This document shows, piece by piece, positions 42,369-55,141 of a DNA stretch of 64,000 nt (the stretch's first letter is position 1; the number at the start of each line of letters is the position of its first letter). The DNA is taken from positions 62,001 through 126,000 of the forward strand of contig ML978161.1 of NCBI GenBank assembly GCA_010015745.1. The letters are read 5' to 3'. Under the pieces are notes generated by a model that saw nothing but the letters and a program-made list of their open reading frames with translations, did not search any database and had not been told where the DNA came from. The position numbers were made by a program, and so were the translations under genes. The stretch comes from Setomelanomma holmii (taxonomy: Eukaryota; Ascomycota; Dothideomycetes; Pleosporales; Phaeosphaeriaceae).

Positions 42369-44989
42369 CTACGAGACCTTGACGAACTGACCCATAGCCG
42401 GGACACCATCGACCAGAACGTAGATGACGTACGGACCGGCCGGCGCAACGCTCTTGTTAGGAGGCATTGTGACAGTGATGGTCTGGCTGGTGGCGCCGGC
42501 GTTGAAGCCCGTGTTATCGAGCCACAACATACGGTGACCCATATGGACGGAGTGGGTGACGAAACCACCATAGTAGAGGTTGACCTTGACAGCCTTGGAG
42601 TTGGCTGGCGCGGTGAACTTAATGGTGAACGTAGAGGCATCAGCGACAAGGTTCTTGCTGGAGATGACAACGTTCGACGGACGAGTGGGATTGCCTTGGA
42701 GGTAGGGAGGAGTGTAGATCTCGTTGCGGAACTCGGTGACGTAGGGATTCTTAGCATCAGGTGTGAGGATAGGTTGCTCGACAGGGTTGGAACCAGAGAT
42801 GAGGAGGGTACCATCGAGCAGGAGGAGGGCAACACTGTGGTACAAGCGAGCAATGTCAGACTTGGGTCCGGTGGTGAAGCGCTTGCCCTTGGCCTGGGTG
42901 GGGTCGTAAAGCAGGACCTCGAGAGCTGGGTCCTGGGCAACACCAAAACCTTGAGCACCCTCCTGAGCACCGTTGACCCAGGCGATAGTGCCGTCGGCAA
43001 GAAGTGTACCCTCAACCATACCACGACCTTCAGGCATAGAGTCCATCTCCCACGCCGGATCAGCATCGAGAGGCCTGATGCGACCGCATGATGGGTCACC
43101 TGGGGCAGTGATATCCTGGTAAGGACCACCACCACAGATGATGACATCCGGGTTCCATTGGTTCTGGCTTGAAAGGGGCATCATGACTGAGCCACCAGTG
43201 TTGGGGTAGGTACGGTATGTTCCGGGAAGATCGGCGAATTGACGGACGACATTGCCAGTGCCAACATTGAAGATCTCAGCAGACTTGGCGACTTGGACAA
43301 ACAGATTTCCATCCTTCATTAGATGCATGAACGGATACATATAGTAAGGTTGGTTCTTGCTAAGAATCTCCATGTTGGTGCTCACGCCTTGTGGGCTACC
43401 ATCGGCGTTGAGGATCTCGTAGGTAGGATTGTTGTTCTCCGGCTTGCTGGGGTCGAGACCGTTCAAGCTACCAGATGCAACGAAGATTGTGTTGTCAGGC
43501 ATGATTTGGACCGAAGCATACCAACGGGGAGTATCGAGCTGAGTACCAGGTTCGTTCCAAGCCTGACCATCCAGTTTACCATCGGCAGTTCGCTCCAGGA
43601 AACGGATGCCCTTGAAACCGTCGCCAACAGTGGGGTCGATGAAGTCCAGAGGGGCATTGCCACCAAGCGAGACGAAGCGGCCATCAGCAAGGAAAATACC
43701 ACCAGAGCAGAAAGCGTTCGTCTTGTAGGCGAGAGGTGTCAACTTCTGCGTTGTGGGGTCGTACTCCGAGGAGTAGGCATACTGGCCATTGGCAAGCTTC
43801 AACTCTGTGTAGTTCTCGACCTTGTCCAAGAAGACGACCTTGCCGTTGGGCATCAGACCAGCGTGCATGGCAGGCACACCGGAGCGACCCAACTTGACAA
43901 GAGTGCCAGGCTTGGCAGCAGCAGGAGCCGGGCTGGCAGCGGGAGCAGCCACGCCGGGAGCGTTGACGCAAGGTCCGCTCTGGCATCCCTCACCGCAGTG
44001 AGCGGTGGTGTTACCACAGTATCCGTACATGGAGCAGCAGGATCCTTGTGCCCAGTCACCGCAGACAGTGTTGCCGAAAGTCGCACCACAGCTGCCGTCC
44101 ACGGTTGGAACGCCAGTGGGGGTGCTCGCAGCGCTCGAGGGCTTACCAAGAACGGGCTCACCAGAGCTGGTGACGGAGGGTGGGCGAGTGGCGGCAGCGG
44201 AAGCGACAGGGGCAGAGCTGATGGGAGTAGAGTCCTTGCAGCCATTCTGGCATCCGTTCGCAACAAGGCAGTGACCATCGGTGGTTCCGCAGTATCTATC
44301 GAGAGACGTTAGCACACATACTTGAGATGGTCGAGCCTAATGCGTACCCATAAGAAGAGCAGCATCCACCGTAAGCACCGTTGGCATCACATGTTGCGTC
44401 GCCAAAGTCTTTGCCGCATCGACCGTCGTCTCTGGGAGCAGCGCCGCCTGTTGCAGGAGTAGGAGTCGCCGCGGGCTGTACGACAGAGGGTTGAGCGCCA
44501 TTGTTGCAGCTGGAAAGGCAGCCGTCTCCACAGTGAGCAGGTGTGTTTCCGCACTGAACATGTTAGCAGAGTAAACTTCTTGAGGGAAATCGGTGGCACT
44601 TACCCATCCATACTGAGAGCAGCAGGTGCCGGTGTAGACGGTGCTGTTCGGGTCGCAAAGAGTGTTGCCATTGGCTGGCCCGCAAGTGCCATCAGTGGAG
44701 TACTTTGCGGCTTGCCTCTTCTTCTCAGGGATGCGGAGCGAGGACCGAGACCGGACAGAGATCTTAGAGAATTCGCTCTTGAGGTCGGCCGCGCATCTGA
44801 TCGCAGTCAGTGACGCGGATGTGAGGTTGAATGTCAAGGAACTCACGTGTTGCTCTCTGTGCAGTGCTGGCCTGTTAAGCACTTGCTGACAGGTGAGCTG
44901 AAATCGCAAGTGGGATTGACCCATGTGAAACTAATGTTTGCCGCAGCAAGACCGGCGAAAGTGCCGATGCTAAAGAGGGTAGTCCTCAT
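42369..44989 (-). CDS. Copper-radical (galactose/glyoxal-type, AA5) oxidase with three chitin-binding modules
   Basis: Secreted oxidase producing hydrogen peroxide from aldehydes or alcohols. Four exons, 44989-44847, 44796-44604, 44553-44348 and 44295-42369, give 822 residues; introns are 50, 50 and 52 bp. A signal peptide is present (MRTTLFSIGTFAGLAAA). Three CBM18 hevein-like modules lie at about residues 86-124, 158-200 and 250-285, each with the CC-S-x-YG-x-CG core. The catalytic beta-propeller keeps the probable Cys-Tyr cofactor pair (Cys about 377 in AFCSGG, Tyr about 440 in RWYAS). It also keeps the axial Tyr-His (about 666-667, RLYHSV) and the last His ligand (about 762, VTHSV). It is likely wall-targeted through the chitin-binding modules. 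The substrate (glyoxal, galactose or other alcohol) cannot be told from sequence. Confidence 0.93.
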
Positions 44990-47900
44990 ATTGCTAAAGG
45001 ATCTGGAGGGCTTCAGGTCAGCCGATGGACGAGATAGGATTTGAGCATTCGTCCGAAGGCTGTCATTCAGGGCTCGGAAGGAGTCAAATAAGGAATGTGG
45101 AAGGGTGCTGAGGGTTGTCGGTAGGATTTGTGTGAGGCTGCTAGGGATGAGGTTGTCGGTGTGAAGTGTACGTTATGAAACGAAGATGGCGTTGTGTACA
45201 ACCACGCAGAAGGTGCGAGCTTGCCTCATGGCACAATTCCACACAAAACTGGAAAGAACCCACCTGCTGAAGTTGTTCGACTAATATTAAGTGATAATCG
45301 GTATGAAATGTCTACCGCGAAGGCAGTATTAAGAGGGTAGCCGGAACGAGTGACGGCTACACAAGTGGTAATATTATTGAAAACAAGGGACTTTAAAGAA
45401 AGACTGTCCTGAAGGCAAGGGACTTGAAGCGTGCCTACAGCAACCAGAGTTGGAGAGCGAGCAAAAGCATGGGATGCTATGGCTCAAGTATCCTCTGCAA
45501 ACGTTCGCGGCGCCATTTAAGACTTCCCTGCTAGTCGCCTGCCTCGGCCACCATAACGGAACGAGCATCCAGGAGAGACGTTTCGATGTTCCTAGCCAAT
45601 GTCATTCTCCATAGGGCATACGGACGCTGCATTGGCGGTAATTTCGCCTGATGGAGAGCCAATGCTAGGCTAACGCAGGCATGATCATCGCTGGGGTTAC
45701 GCTTGTCGCCTGTCTATTTCTGGGCGCAAGGATTGGCTCTCGGTTCACCGCACGCCTGGTGGTCGGCAAACGGCATGTTTTGCATCTGCGCAAGGTCGAT
45801 TCAGGAGATGCAATCTCGTACCGCTACCTCAGGGACACTCGAGGCCTCCCATGAGTGACGCTGTTGAGCTGCGCCGATCGCACCATTGCAGTGGAGCAGA
45901 CGGCACAACTGACAGCGCTGGAGGCTGCGGTCGGGCTGTCGGGCGGTATGTAGTTAGAAGCTTGAGTAGGTCAAGCATTTACGGGACTTTTTGTGGCTCT
46001 AGCCAGAGACAGGAAGGAGCCACGGGCGCTCCCCACAGAAGTGGCAGGAACAAGGCTAGCGCGCCGAGATACGCACCGCCTCAGGGGAAACTGCGCCCGA
46101 GACGACCCGCACCACCAAGAAACATCAAGGAACAACACGAGATGGCCATGAACGTTACGTCTCGGAATCTCGTGTGCCCACTGTCGCCCGCAGTCATGGT
46201 GAATCGCCTTAGCCCATCGCCGCGCCGAACAGATTTGGGCTGTGCGTCAATAGCCTTGCATAGCAGCGCCATTTTCTTACCTCGTATTCTCCCACAAGTC
46301 CATGTCCACATGTCGCCGCGAGGTGCCGCACAACCGGACCCGACAGGTCACGGTGACATTGGAGCGAAAAATCGTGGTTAAAGATTTGACAGTGTGAGTG
46401 GAACACTAAGCTAGCAGTTCGCTGACTTTGACGTCGTCGATCATGATCCTTTGCGACCTAGATCATCGTATTGAAATTGCCTGGGTGCCAAAGGTGGAAT
46501 TTCAACACGGCTCCTGCCATCTTGTCACCTCTTCGAAATGCTTGAGACTATTGCGCCATGCCTCATATAGACGCCACGCAAGCATCCAAGCAATGAAATT
46601 TGGCCGACGGAACTAGCCACACCCCAGATTATTTTGCCTCTAGCGACGTCGATGCTACCACGTGCCAAAACAGTGCACAGCCACGAGTCAACATAGGCCA
46701 AAGCAACCCCGGGCGTCTAGATTTGGAAGATGTGATGTCAATGTTTCCGGGCCACTGAGTCGCGGGTGGATACTCGCATGCTGGGAGCTTTGCTCTTCTC
46801 GGGCTCCAGGCACATACAGGACACATGGAGATTTCCTCATCTCGAAGACGTTGCACTTGCTGTCGTCTCCAAAAGCCGACACCTGCCCAATATCCAACAG
46901 TTGCAGAAACCATAAAGCGGTTCATCCGTCTTTGCCTAAAGGTATGTCATCGCACACGCATTGCCGGAGCATAGTACGAGGTCTGTAGGGTCAGGCGTCC
47001 GGTCATCGATAGTCCGAGAAGTCGGGCGAGAGGCTCGGAATAGGATCACAAGAGACCAAATAGGCTGCGTCGTACCCTGACTTCGAATTGGGTTTGATGA
47101 TAGGGCTGTTCGGTCCATTATTGTTCTCACTTCTACACGACTTGTCCGGATCCTACACTGGCTGGCTTCCATGAGATTGAAATGAGTTTCGTGTAGCTTC
47201 GTATATGACTATCGACGGACGAAGTGGATCCAGCACTTTGTTTGGATGGTGTACTGTGCGGTCGAAACTGCAGGAGGTGTACTTCGTGAAGAAGCTGTCT
47301 TCACGTTGCCACTTCGCATTGTCGATGATTGACCACAGCCTGGCAAGTTCGCTGCAATAGCTCACCACGCGAAGCTTTCAGTGACACATGCTTGCAGCTG
47401 GTCTTCCGTTGTCTTTCATCTTTGCGCCCTGTCATGTTCTCTTCAAAATTTCTACCTTGAAGCTTATTTTCACCGCTTTGTCCTTTGCCGACTTCTTTCT
47501 GGACGCTTCATGTTGGTAGCCGCTGAAGGTGGCCATACTTCGAAGATCAAAGTCGCGAAAGAGCCTTGTCAAGCCAGACCGACATTCAGCTGTCGAGAAT
47601 TTTCTGCTCAATGCAAAAATTGGCAAACATGGGGTCGACGTCGATTTATGATCGATGATGCTCAGCAAAGCAAGACGACAGTCCTGGAGCACAACACAAC
47701 AGTCAACGCAAAATCAAACAGTCTATCATGGTAGGTGACCATCGATATCGTCAACTGCACCACCCAAAGCAGTCTCGCAACGCCCAACTCCACACACTCG
47801 AAACAACAGGCTCGCAATAGCTTGCTGCCCAGATGTTCTCATGACAGATGACAGATTGACAGCCCTACCGTTCCAACGTCTGCAACCTCCACATCGCCTC

Positions 47901-49007
47901 AATATGGAAGGACAGCGTTCGCTGCATATTTTCACCGCCACTCGCTACACTCATCGCTAGCTAACGATATCGCCAAGCGATATGCTGTGTCACACTCGAC
48001 TTCTCAGATCCGCTCACGCCCACAGCTCCATATCCGATACTCACTCCAGAACATCAACGCCCACTAGCAATCACTGCCGTCGCCGCCGCAAAATTCACAT
48101 GCGAATCATACACCCAAGCAAGCCACTCCCTCATCCATCGAACCTGGTGTAACCCTCGCGTACACCCCACTCACGTGCCTCGCCACACGCATCCCAAAAC
48201 GCTCACAGACGCATCTCTCAACTTTGCACAAAATTGATCAGGCGCAGCATACGCTGGCTCCGGCTGCGACATGAGCGACCGTGAGACAGGTACACGGATT
48301 GTGCATGACGCATACGCATGCGGGAGTCGATAAGGCTAGGTATCAGAGATAACGAGGTTTGGCAAACTTTTTGCATGGTGTTAGTGTTGCGGCCACGCTC
48401 ACGAATAGTCACTGCTTCCTCGCGACGCTGGCAATAGGGCTAAGGGTGAAGTCGCGCATCACCACATCCAACGCAAAGTCGTCAATGTCGTTCTGTCTCC
48501 ATTCTGCTCTACTTCTCACGCGCGCCTGATACTGATACTCATGCGCATCGCCCTGTGATCTCTCAAAGCGCCGGAACACCAGTCGGCAGCATGCATGGCG
48601 CGACGGATACGTGCAGGGTGCGGGAAACTGCGGGAAGGGCTTGGTTTGGGCGGTGTGTTGCCAGTTGAGTCGTGAGAGAAAGTGCGGTGTTGGAGATTTG
48701 TGCGGAATGTTGGGTTAGGAGGTAGGTGAGTAGTAGTGTCATTTTGGAGAGTGCGAAGATCGAGTGTCTGGAAGGGCTGTGCATGTGCGAGCTATCTGAG
48801 ACTGTAGAGGACTATACTATTTGACGTGCGCTGCCAATCAATGCTATCGTACCGTCATGATACCATCATGATAATCATATCCATATCGTAACCATGCCAT
48901 GCGTCATCCAAGATCACCATTTTCCTTTTGAAATCGCTGCATACCTAAATCACAATCATGAATGCCGCCGGAAACGTCAGACGAGAAGCCAATGCCGCCC
49001 AAGTCAC
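44990..49007. other. Gene-poor stretch
   Basis: About 4 kb. The first few hundred bases are the promoter of the copper oxidase (minus strand). Frames such as 45851-46381 (+) and 47381-47734 (+) have no motif and overlap antisense frames. No transposon ends, arrays or RNA genes were recognised. Confidence 0.4.
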
Positions 49008-50273
49008 CTACTCACTGCACCCACCACAACTAAACACCCTAGCAAATCCACTCGGCCTTTTCCTTCCCACCCCGTTACTCTTTGCCACCTTCATCCCCTT
49101 ACTTGAAGCCTCTGCCTCGGGGCTCTTCCTCCTCGTCTGCTCTCGACTTTTCTTGGCCTCCTCCTCCCTTACGTCTTTCAGCTTTCGCTCCACACTATCC
49201 ATGCTCGTCTTGCTGTCGCTTCTCTCCTTCTTCTTGGCCTTGTCCTTCGCAGTCTTTGCGAACCACCCGACTAAGCCTGCTTTCTCGCCATCATCACTGT
49301 CCCAGTCATCCCATGCGCTTGTCGCGGGTTGCAGTCCGTACCCGGTGTTGACACTTGCTGCTCGGGACGTGTATGGATACAGTGTGCTGAGCTCAGACGG
49401 CGTGGCGCTATTGTGCCGTGCGTAGGGGTGCGTGGGGATGTGTACGGTGGGACTCAACGGTGATATTGTGTTTGCGACGCTAGAAGGACGGGTGGAAGTG
49501 CGCGAGTGGGATGTTGAAGGAGGCGTGGTGGGTGGGTAAGTTGGTGTGGGTGGATGTGAGCCTGATCGAGGCAGATGTGATGTTGGCGCGATCTGTAGGC
49601 GCAGGAAAGGCTCATTGGGATCCGTCAGAGACACCTTCCGATTGCGTGGTGCCTCTTGATTCAGATCCTGGGTTGGTGGTGGACGAAGAGAAGACATCCG
49701 GATCGGATGGTCGAGGATTTTTTGTGCTGGCAGTGGACAGGTAGATTTGCGCTTCGCTGATATGGACTTTGGCATGTTGTTCTCGTGTCGTGAAAGCTTG
49801 TTGTGTAGTTCTTGCAAGTCCGCACTTGCGAAGTTCCGGGCTGAAGGGCTGAGTGGTGGCGTTGACTCTTCTGAAGGTGAGGACAGGATTATGGTCTTCT
49901 TGCAATGTTCGCATATGCCAGAGGTATATGTTATTGGTTGCTTGCAACTTTTGCAGATCGCGACTGGTGTCACAGATGATGCGGTAGTCCTCGTCCGAAA
50001 TTTGAAGTCAAAGCTAGACCTAGCTGATGCAAGCGCGGATGTTGAGGTGCATTGGATGTCAGAGGCTGATGACCGCTGCGGTTGCGAAACCCGTGAACAC
50101 GCTTTTCTTTTCTCAGAATTTTCGATCGCTCTTTTTTCATACTCATCCCATAATTTCGCTGTCTTTCCAGGCGTGCTTGGCGGTGTTCGAGGATCCTTGA
50201 AAGGTGATATAGTTCTGGTAAGTGGCGATGACTTAGGCGGCGCGAATGTCATGGTTGATGTTGCTGCTGCCAT
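49008..50273 (-). CDS. Hypothetical protein with a CX2C-X10-CX2C zinc-ribbon-like motif
   Basis: 421 residues, single exon, ATG at 50273. The order is an N-terminal Ser/Pro-rich part with RTISPFKDPRTPPSTPGKTA and LWDEYEKRAIENSEKR, then four cysteines at residues 107, 110, 121 and 124 (CKSCKQPITYTSGICEHC), a possible small zinc ribbon. A long Ser/Thr/Pro-rich low-complexity middle part follows. The end is WDDWDSDDGEKAGLVGWFAK followed by a Lys/Glu-rich helix and a CGGC tail. The layout is common in fungal proteins of unknown function; a nuclear or cytosolic adaptor role is possible. No family name can be given. The opposite-strand frame 48958-49425 is a shadow of this gene. Confidence 0.75.
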   Translation of the reverse strand: MAAATSTMTFAPPKSSPLTRTISPFKDPRTPPSTPGKTAKLWDEYEKRAIENSEKRKACSRVSQPQRSSASDIQCTSTSALASARSSFDFKFRTRTTASSVTPVAICKSCKQPITYTSGICEHCKKTIILSSPSEESTPPLSPSARNFASADLQELHNKLSRHENNMPKSISAKRKSTCPLPAQKILDHPIRMSSLRPPPTQDLNQEAPRNRKVSLTDPNEPFLRLQIAPTSHLPRSGSHPPTPTYPPTTPPSTSHSRTSTRPSSVANTISPLSPTVHIPTHPYARHNSATPSELSTLYPYTSRAASVNTGYGLQPATSAWDDWDSDDGEKAGLVGWFAKTAKDKAKKKERSDSKTSMDSVERKLKDVREEEAKKSREQTRRKSPEAEASSKGMKVAKSNGVGRKRPSGFARVFSCGGCSE

Positions 50274-52782
50274 ACTATGCTATATCTGGTGATGAGAGCC
50301 CGTATCGATATGGTTGGACACGATGACAGCAGATAGTGAAGGAAGGGAGTACCTGGACTGAGCTGTGATGCGATAAAGAGTGATAAGAGTCTCGGCACAC
50401 ACGTTATATACATGCACAAGGCCACAGCACCGGACTCAAGGGGTGAGACACTGTTTATCAAGTACCATATGCCTGGCCAAAGCAAGATCCGAATCAGGCG
50501 GTGGCTGGGGGTGAGAGGAAAAGATATCTAAACTAACCAGGGTCAAGGGATAAGGTGTAAGGCGTTACGTTGGACCGCATCCCCAGATTCTATGTAGCGG
50601 CGCCAGCGCTGTACTGATCTCGCCGATGAGTTGCAGCGGCAGTGAGATCTCGGTATGTCCATGGCTGCTTGATTTGCGAAGCGTCGTGTACGTTCTGGCC
50701 AATGAATCCTGCGCAACACAGCGACATGGCGTCACCTGTGATCGGACGGAGCAGGGGCAAGTAGGCGAGCAGAAGCAAAGCAAGGGAGGGCTGACTTGTT
50801 AACATGCCTTTTGTGCCATGGCGTCTGTCGGGCAACGTTCTCAAACAATGAGGATATGCGATGGTCCTGGTCATGCAGCATGCTTTGCAGCAGCGAAGTG
50901 TCGTCAGGATGCTGGCTATGATTACCGAACGCCGTCGAGCTTCGGAAGAAGCGCATTGCATCCGATAGACGCAGCTAGCGGAAAGCCGTTGTAGCGCAAG
51001 CTCATTTGTGCGGCGTGAAGGCAGGATGTGAGGTGTCGGATTGGCGAGCGTTGCTGTTGTACAACAGGCTGGAATGTAACGATCCCATTATTTCCAGCGA
51101 TATCCTCATTGACCGCCCAGACATAACAACAGAGATGGATCATTTCTTGAAGCCTTCCTCAGAAAGACAGGTCTTCGGGAACTTCATAATGGTTGTCGGG
51201 ATGGGAGATGGTGACGTAGAGGAAACTGAGCAGTCGCGGCGACGGACAAGAAGACTGAGGACAAACAATATAGCACAGGAAGTCCACATACCCTTGCGTG
51301 CATACTCGCCACGTAATCACTGCTTCCAGGCCTACAATGCCATGAACGTACAAGACGTGGGATTCGGCGCCCGACGTTGCATTTCGGAATCACGACTCGT
51401 ACTTTTTGCGTATCGTCAGTCGTCTCAGCCACCGATCACAAGCTGAGCGCCAGTCCAGCCACTGTGGACGAGCTGAACAGTGTATCAATAAATTCGAGAT
51501 GACACAAATGTGCTGCGTTGCCTGAGGCGAATTAGAAAGGCTCGATGTCCGTGGTGTGTGAGCAACACGATCCGCAAGACGCGGGAAATCTCCACCGGGG
51601 CTTGGCACGGGCGGCTTCGCGATCCGCGCCTGCACGTCCTTGCAAACCATCAACCACGACTCCCAACCTCTTCATTGTCACCAAAATTTGCGTCTATGAA
51701 TAGAGCAGTTTTCATATCAGAACGATGACCGTGCAGCCTTAGTCGCTGGGCACACTATCCGGTCTCTCGTGGCCATAACTGCCGGCAATACTGTAGGCTG
51801 TCGAATGGCCCTTCTTTTGACGTCTTCTCCCTCAAGTTCGACGGGTTACGAGACCGATGTGGGAAACAGCAATGGACTTCGGCTATCTTCTTTACTCATT
51901 TCACCTCGCCTATCTTCTGTTCTATCTCTTTTCTCTTGAAGCCAATGCTTTTGCGCGTATCAGCTCGAAAAGCGCTTGCACCGATCTTGTGCGATCGTCA
52001 TGCAAGCAAGACGATGCCATGAGTTACAGGCCACGAAAGGCTGCGCGAAAGCCATAAACCCAAATTTCCTTCCACAACCGGTTGCTATGCGAAACGAGAA
52101 TTGGCTATCTCGAGCCCCATACCAGGAGGCTCGTCGGGCAAGGGCCGCGGCCTGTCGCTGACGTAGCGATGATCCTTCCCTAATATACAGACCCATACCT
52201 TTAGGATATCCTGCACTCTTCAGTATCTATTTGGCCAATAGCCCCGCAAGTTCTTCCCAGCATTTATGCTGATTACCGCAGAGTCGCACACAATTGATTG
52301 TCTGGAGGCGATTCAACCAGGGAGACTCCAGACCCATGGAAGCGTAGAGTGGTCGCCAAGTCAGGAATTGATCTACAAAGATTGGGACTGTCAAGCGAAG
52401 TGCACCTTAAGCCAATAGTACCAACTGAGGCAGACACATCGTTATTGCTTCGCAGAAGGACCATAGACCTCATGCTGAACGGGACCGGAACACGCCTCGC
52501 CAACAGCATCGTAATTGTCTCTTGAATCAACACCACTATGTTCAATTCAACCAGCAGTGCGGGGAAGCCTGTTCAGCTCGATCAGACACGGTGACAAAGG
52601 ATCTCGAGGTCGACAATGGCTTTTACCTATGCTGTTGTTGGAGAAGTCCCGCATCCGAGAGGTGTATAAAGCTGGCACGAAGCGCAGCAATTCAACACCA
52701 TCATTCAGAACTCAAGAGCATCTTCATATTCCTGCCTTCGCTTCTAAAGAGTTATTGGATTTTCCAGGAGCCACTTGTCAAG
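50274..52782. other. Intergenic, ending in the hydrophobin promoter
   Basis: About 2.5 kb. No recognisable gene; the longest frame (51006-51446, +) lacks motif. A TATA box near the 3' end belongs to the hydrophobin gene and is listed separately. Confidence 0.4.
52665..52670 (+). promoter_or_regulatory. TATA box of the hydrophobin gene
   Basis: TATAAA in the context GTGTATAAAGCTGG, 113 bases before the ATG at 52783. Strong TATA boxes are common in highly expressed fungal surface-protein genes, which fits. Confidence 0.5.
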
Positions 52783-53317
52783 ATGCGTTACTCCACCGTC
52801 TTTGCTCTCGCTGCAGGTGCCATGGCAGCTCCCTTTGTCTCAGAGCGAACCACATCCAGTCTCTGCCCTACTGGACTGTACAGTAACCCTCAATGCTGCG
52901 CTACCGATGTGCTTGGAGCCGTTGGCCTCAACTGCGGCGTTCGTATGTGCTTGCGAACTCGAACGTACATCTATATTTGCTAATGGCACTACAGCTGCGA
53001 CGCAGCCAACCGATACTAGCAGCTTCATTGGCATCTGCGCAGCCAGTGGTCAGCAGGCCAAATGTTGCGTAATCCCTGTGGCTGGTCAGGATGTGTTGTG
53101 CCAGGACGTCAGCCCCGGTGGAGGTGCTCCTGGTGGCGGCTCTCCGACCAGCAGTGCTGGAGGCGCACCAACACCACCTCCTGGTCCACCGAGCCCACCA
53201 CCAGCGGAGTCAACTTCGTGCGAGTCGAGTGCTGTTGTGACTCCAGCGCCCCCTAAGCCTACCAAGCCTGCGCCGTCTCCTCCTGCTGCTACGACCTCTG
53301 CCGATTGTGGATGTTAG
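52783..53317 (+). CDS. Class II hydrophobin with Pro-rich C-terminal extension
   Basis: Small secreted amphipathic protein that assembles at air-water or wall surfaces. Exons 52783-52942 and 52995-53317, 160 residues, with a 52-bp intron. Signal peptide MRYSTVFALAAGAMA. The eight cysteines are spaced C-X9-CC-X11-C-X16-C-X8-CC-X10-C, exactly the class II pattern (CPTGLYSNPQCC, NCGV, GICAASG, KCCVIP, VLCQD). A tail of about 75 residues rich in Gly, then Pro, Ser and Thr follows and ends SADCGC. It adds a CES and a CGC cysteine group not found in ordinary class II proteins of about 70-100 residues. The tail could be glycosylated or attach the protein to the wall, by inference. Confidence 0.93.
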
Positions 53318-55141
53318 AGTGTCTTGTTGTGGTGTTCTTCTATGGAGGATTTGATTTCTGGTACATACTAGGGACGATCGCATTCGTTGAAGTGTCCGTT
53401 TCATACAGGTATACATTGAGCATACATCACTTTCGCTAAACTCTATGACAACGCCCAGGCTTTTCTTTCAGAAACGTTCTCTCATGTTCGATTCTCGTCG
53501 ATCTATCCTGCTACCAATTATCCAATACATCAAGTCTACCAAGTCTTTTAGTCCATGCACTTATCCTGGTGACTCTGTTACTTGAGCCACATTACCTTGT
53601 TCCCAAGTTCATCCGCAACGTCTTCCATGATGACGTATATTGAATATGCAACGATAATGCAAGTTAAGCAACCAGACTCTGCTTGTATGCAGTAGCCTGT
53701 GGTTTTTGATGCCCTACTGATTGATGCCGACTTTCCTTTTCAACAATTCGATGTAGTTCTTCGCACATGCTTCTGCCTGATTACCCAAGCTGTATACAAC
53801 GGAATAACAAGTCTCCCTCATGGACAGCACATCTGCGGTAACACTTGAAGCCGAGACAAGTGAAAGGACGGTCACACTTCGTGGCATGCAACAGCAGACT
53901 ACACGATATCAATATCCCGATGAACAATTCTCGTTTTCACAGTCGTTGCTTCTACCCCAAGCTTTGCTTTTCATTCTTTCATTTGGTCGCCTCCAGACAA
54001 TCCACTTGCACACGGATGCAATGCATAGCGCTTCTTTTCGCACCACCAACGAGCTGCCTCTCCACCTGAGGTTCACTCCAAGTACTTCCTTTACTCTCGA
54101 AAGCATTGTCATTGGTCTGGACGCATGTCCTGTACGTGCTCTTTCGGCCCCGCATAATCCGGCCCTTCATGCACGTGCAACCACACCACCGTGCCCATGT
54201 ATCTAGATCGGAGAATCGGGCTTATCGAGCTGGCCCAGCCAACCGGTGTCGCCTGTTGATAAAGGATATATCTTGTGTTTCAGCATGTTTGGTATATGCC
54301 AGCCGTGCCAAAACCACTCGTCATCAAGTCAATCGTCTAACTCTGAGCACGATGCTTTTACTCGCAACGATATCACTCGTCGATCTCGCGAACAAGAGAT
54401 TCCGAATCAAACGAAGCAAATACACGCGACTGGGAATCGAAAGCGAAGCACGCTGAAGTTTCGTAGTCAGCGGAATCTAGCCGGCACAGATGCAAGTGTC
54501 CGACTTCAACCAACCTGGTTTTCAATAACACCAGGTTGATTGGGAACTTGATCGGAAGCAGAGTTGGCGGTGAGTGCCTAGATGTTCTTTCGAGATGCCA
54601 ATTGACAAATACAGAAGTGTCTCGATATACAAGTGGGACAACCAGTGAATGAAAGATCATGGCGTCTTCGAGCGCAGAAGTCATTTGTTGTTGATTGTAA
54701 TACCATTCAACCAGAAGTTCGCTTGCTTTTTGTGTGCAGAACACCACGTCCTTAACAACGACAGTGGTCTTTGGCTACGGCATGACTTCAGTAGCCCTAA
54801 CAGCAGTCCGTGACTCTGTGCAAGTTCTCAGGCACTTTCAGACTGTTGAATCATGTGATAGGTCAATATTGCCTCTGATTGCTCTTGCTGTGATATCGTT
54901 TGACATGAGGGCAGAATTGAGGTGAGATGCAAGACTGATAGCGTCGACTTCCAACGGCAAAGGCGGCACGTCCCTCTAGTTAGCCCTCGTGGCCGTTGAC
55001 CAGGGAAGATGCAAGCGAGCGCGGCTGCCCCTCCAAGCCCCGCCTAAGCTTCATACCTGATCCTGAGCTATAACACGTACACAACAACAGCAGCAGCACT
55101 ACGACTTCACCCAGTCCCGTGACCCTCCCGAATTGTGCACG
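53318..55141. other. Intergenic between hydrophobin and NMT
   Basis: About 1.8 kb without recognisable gene; the frames 53820-54206 and 54373-54747 have no motif. The last 200 bases are the NMT promoter and leader. Confidence 0.4.

Noticed and set aside
43323..44312. 329-codon open frame on the plus strand opposite the copper-oxidase gene
   Set aside because: It is antisense to a well-supported gene, rich in Val/Arg/Ser/Ala, and shows no motif or own promoter context. It is a shadow of codon bias. The same holds for 42534-43091 (+).
48958..49425. 155-codon plus-strand frame rich in Leu/Ser/Phe
   Set aside because: It is the reverse of the Lys/Glu/Ser-rich end of the zinc-ribbon-like gene, which explains its composition.
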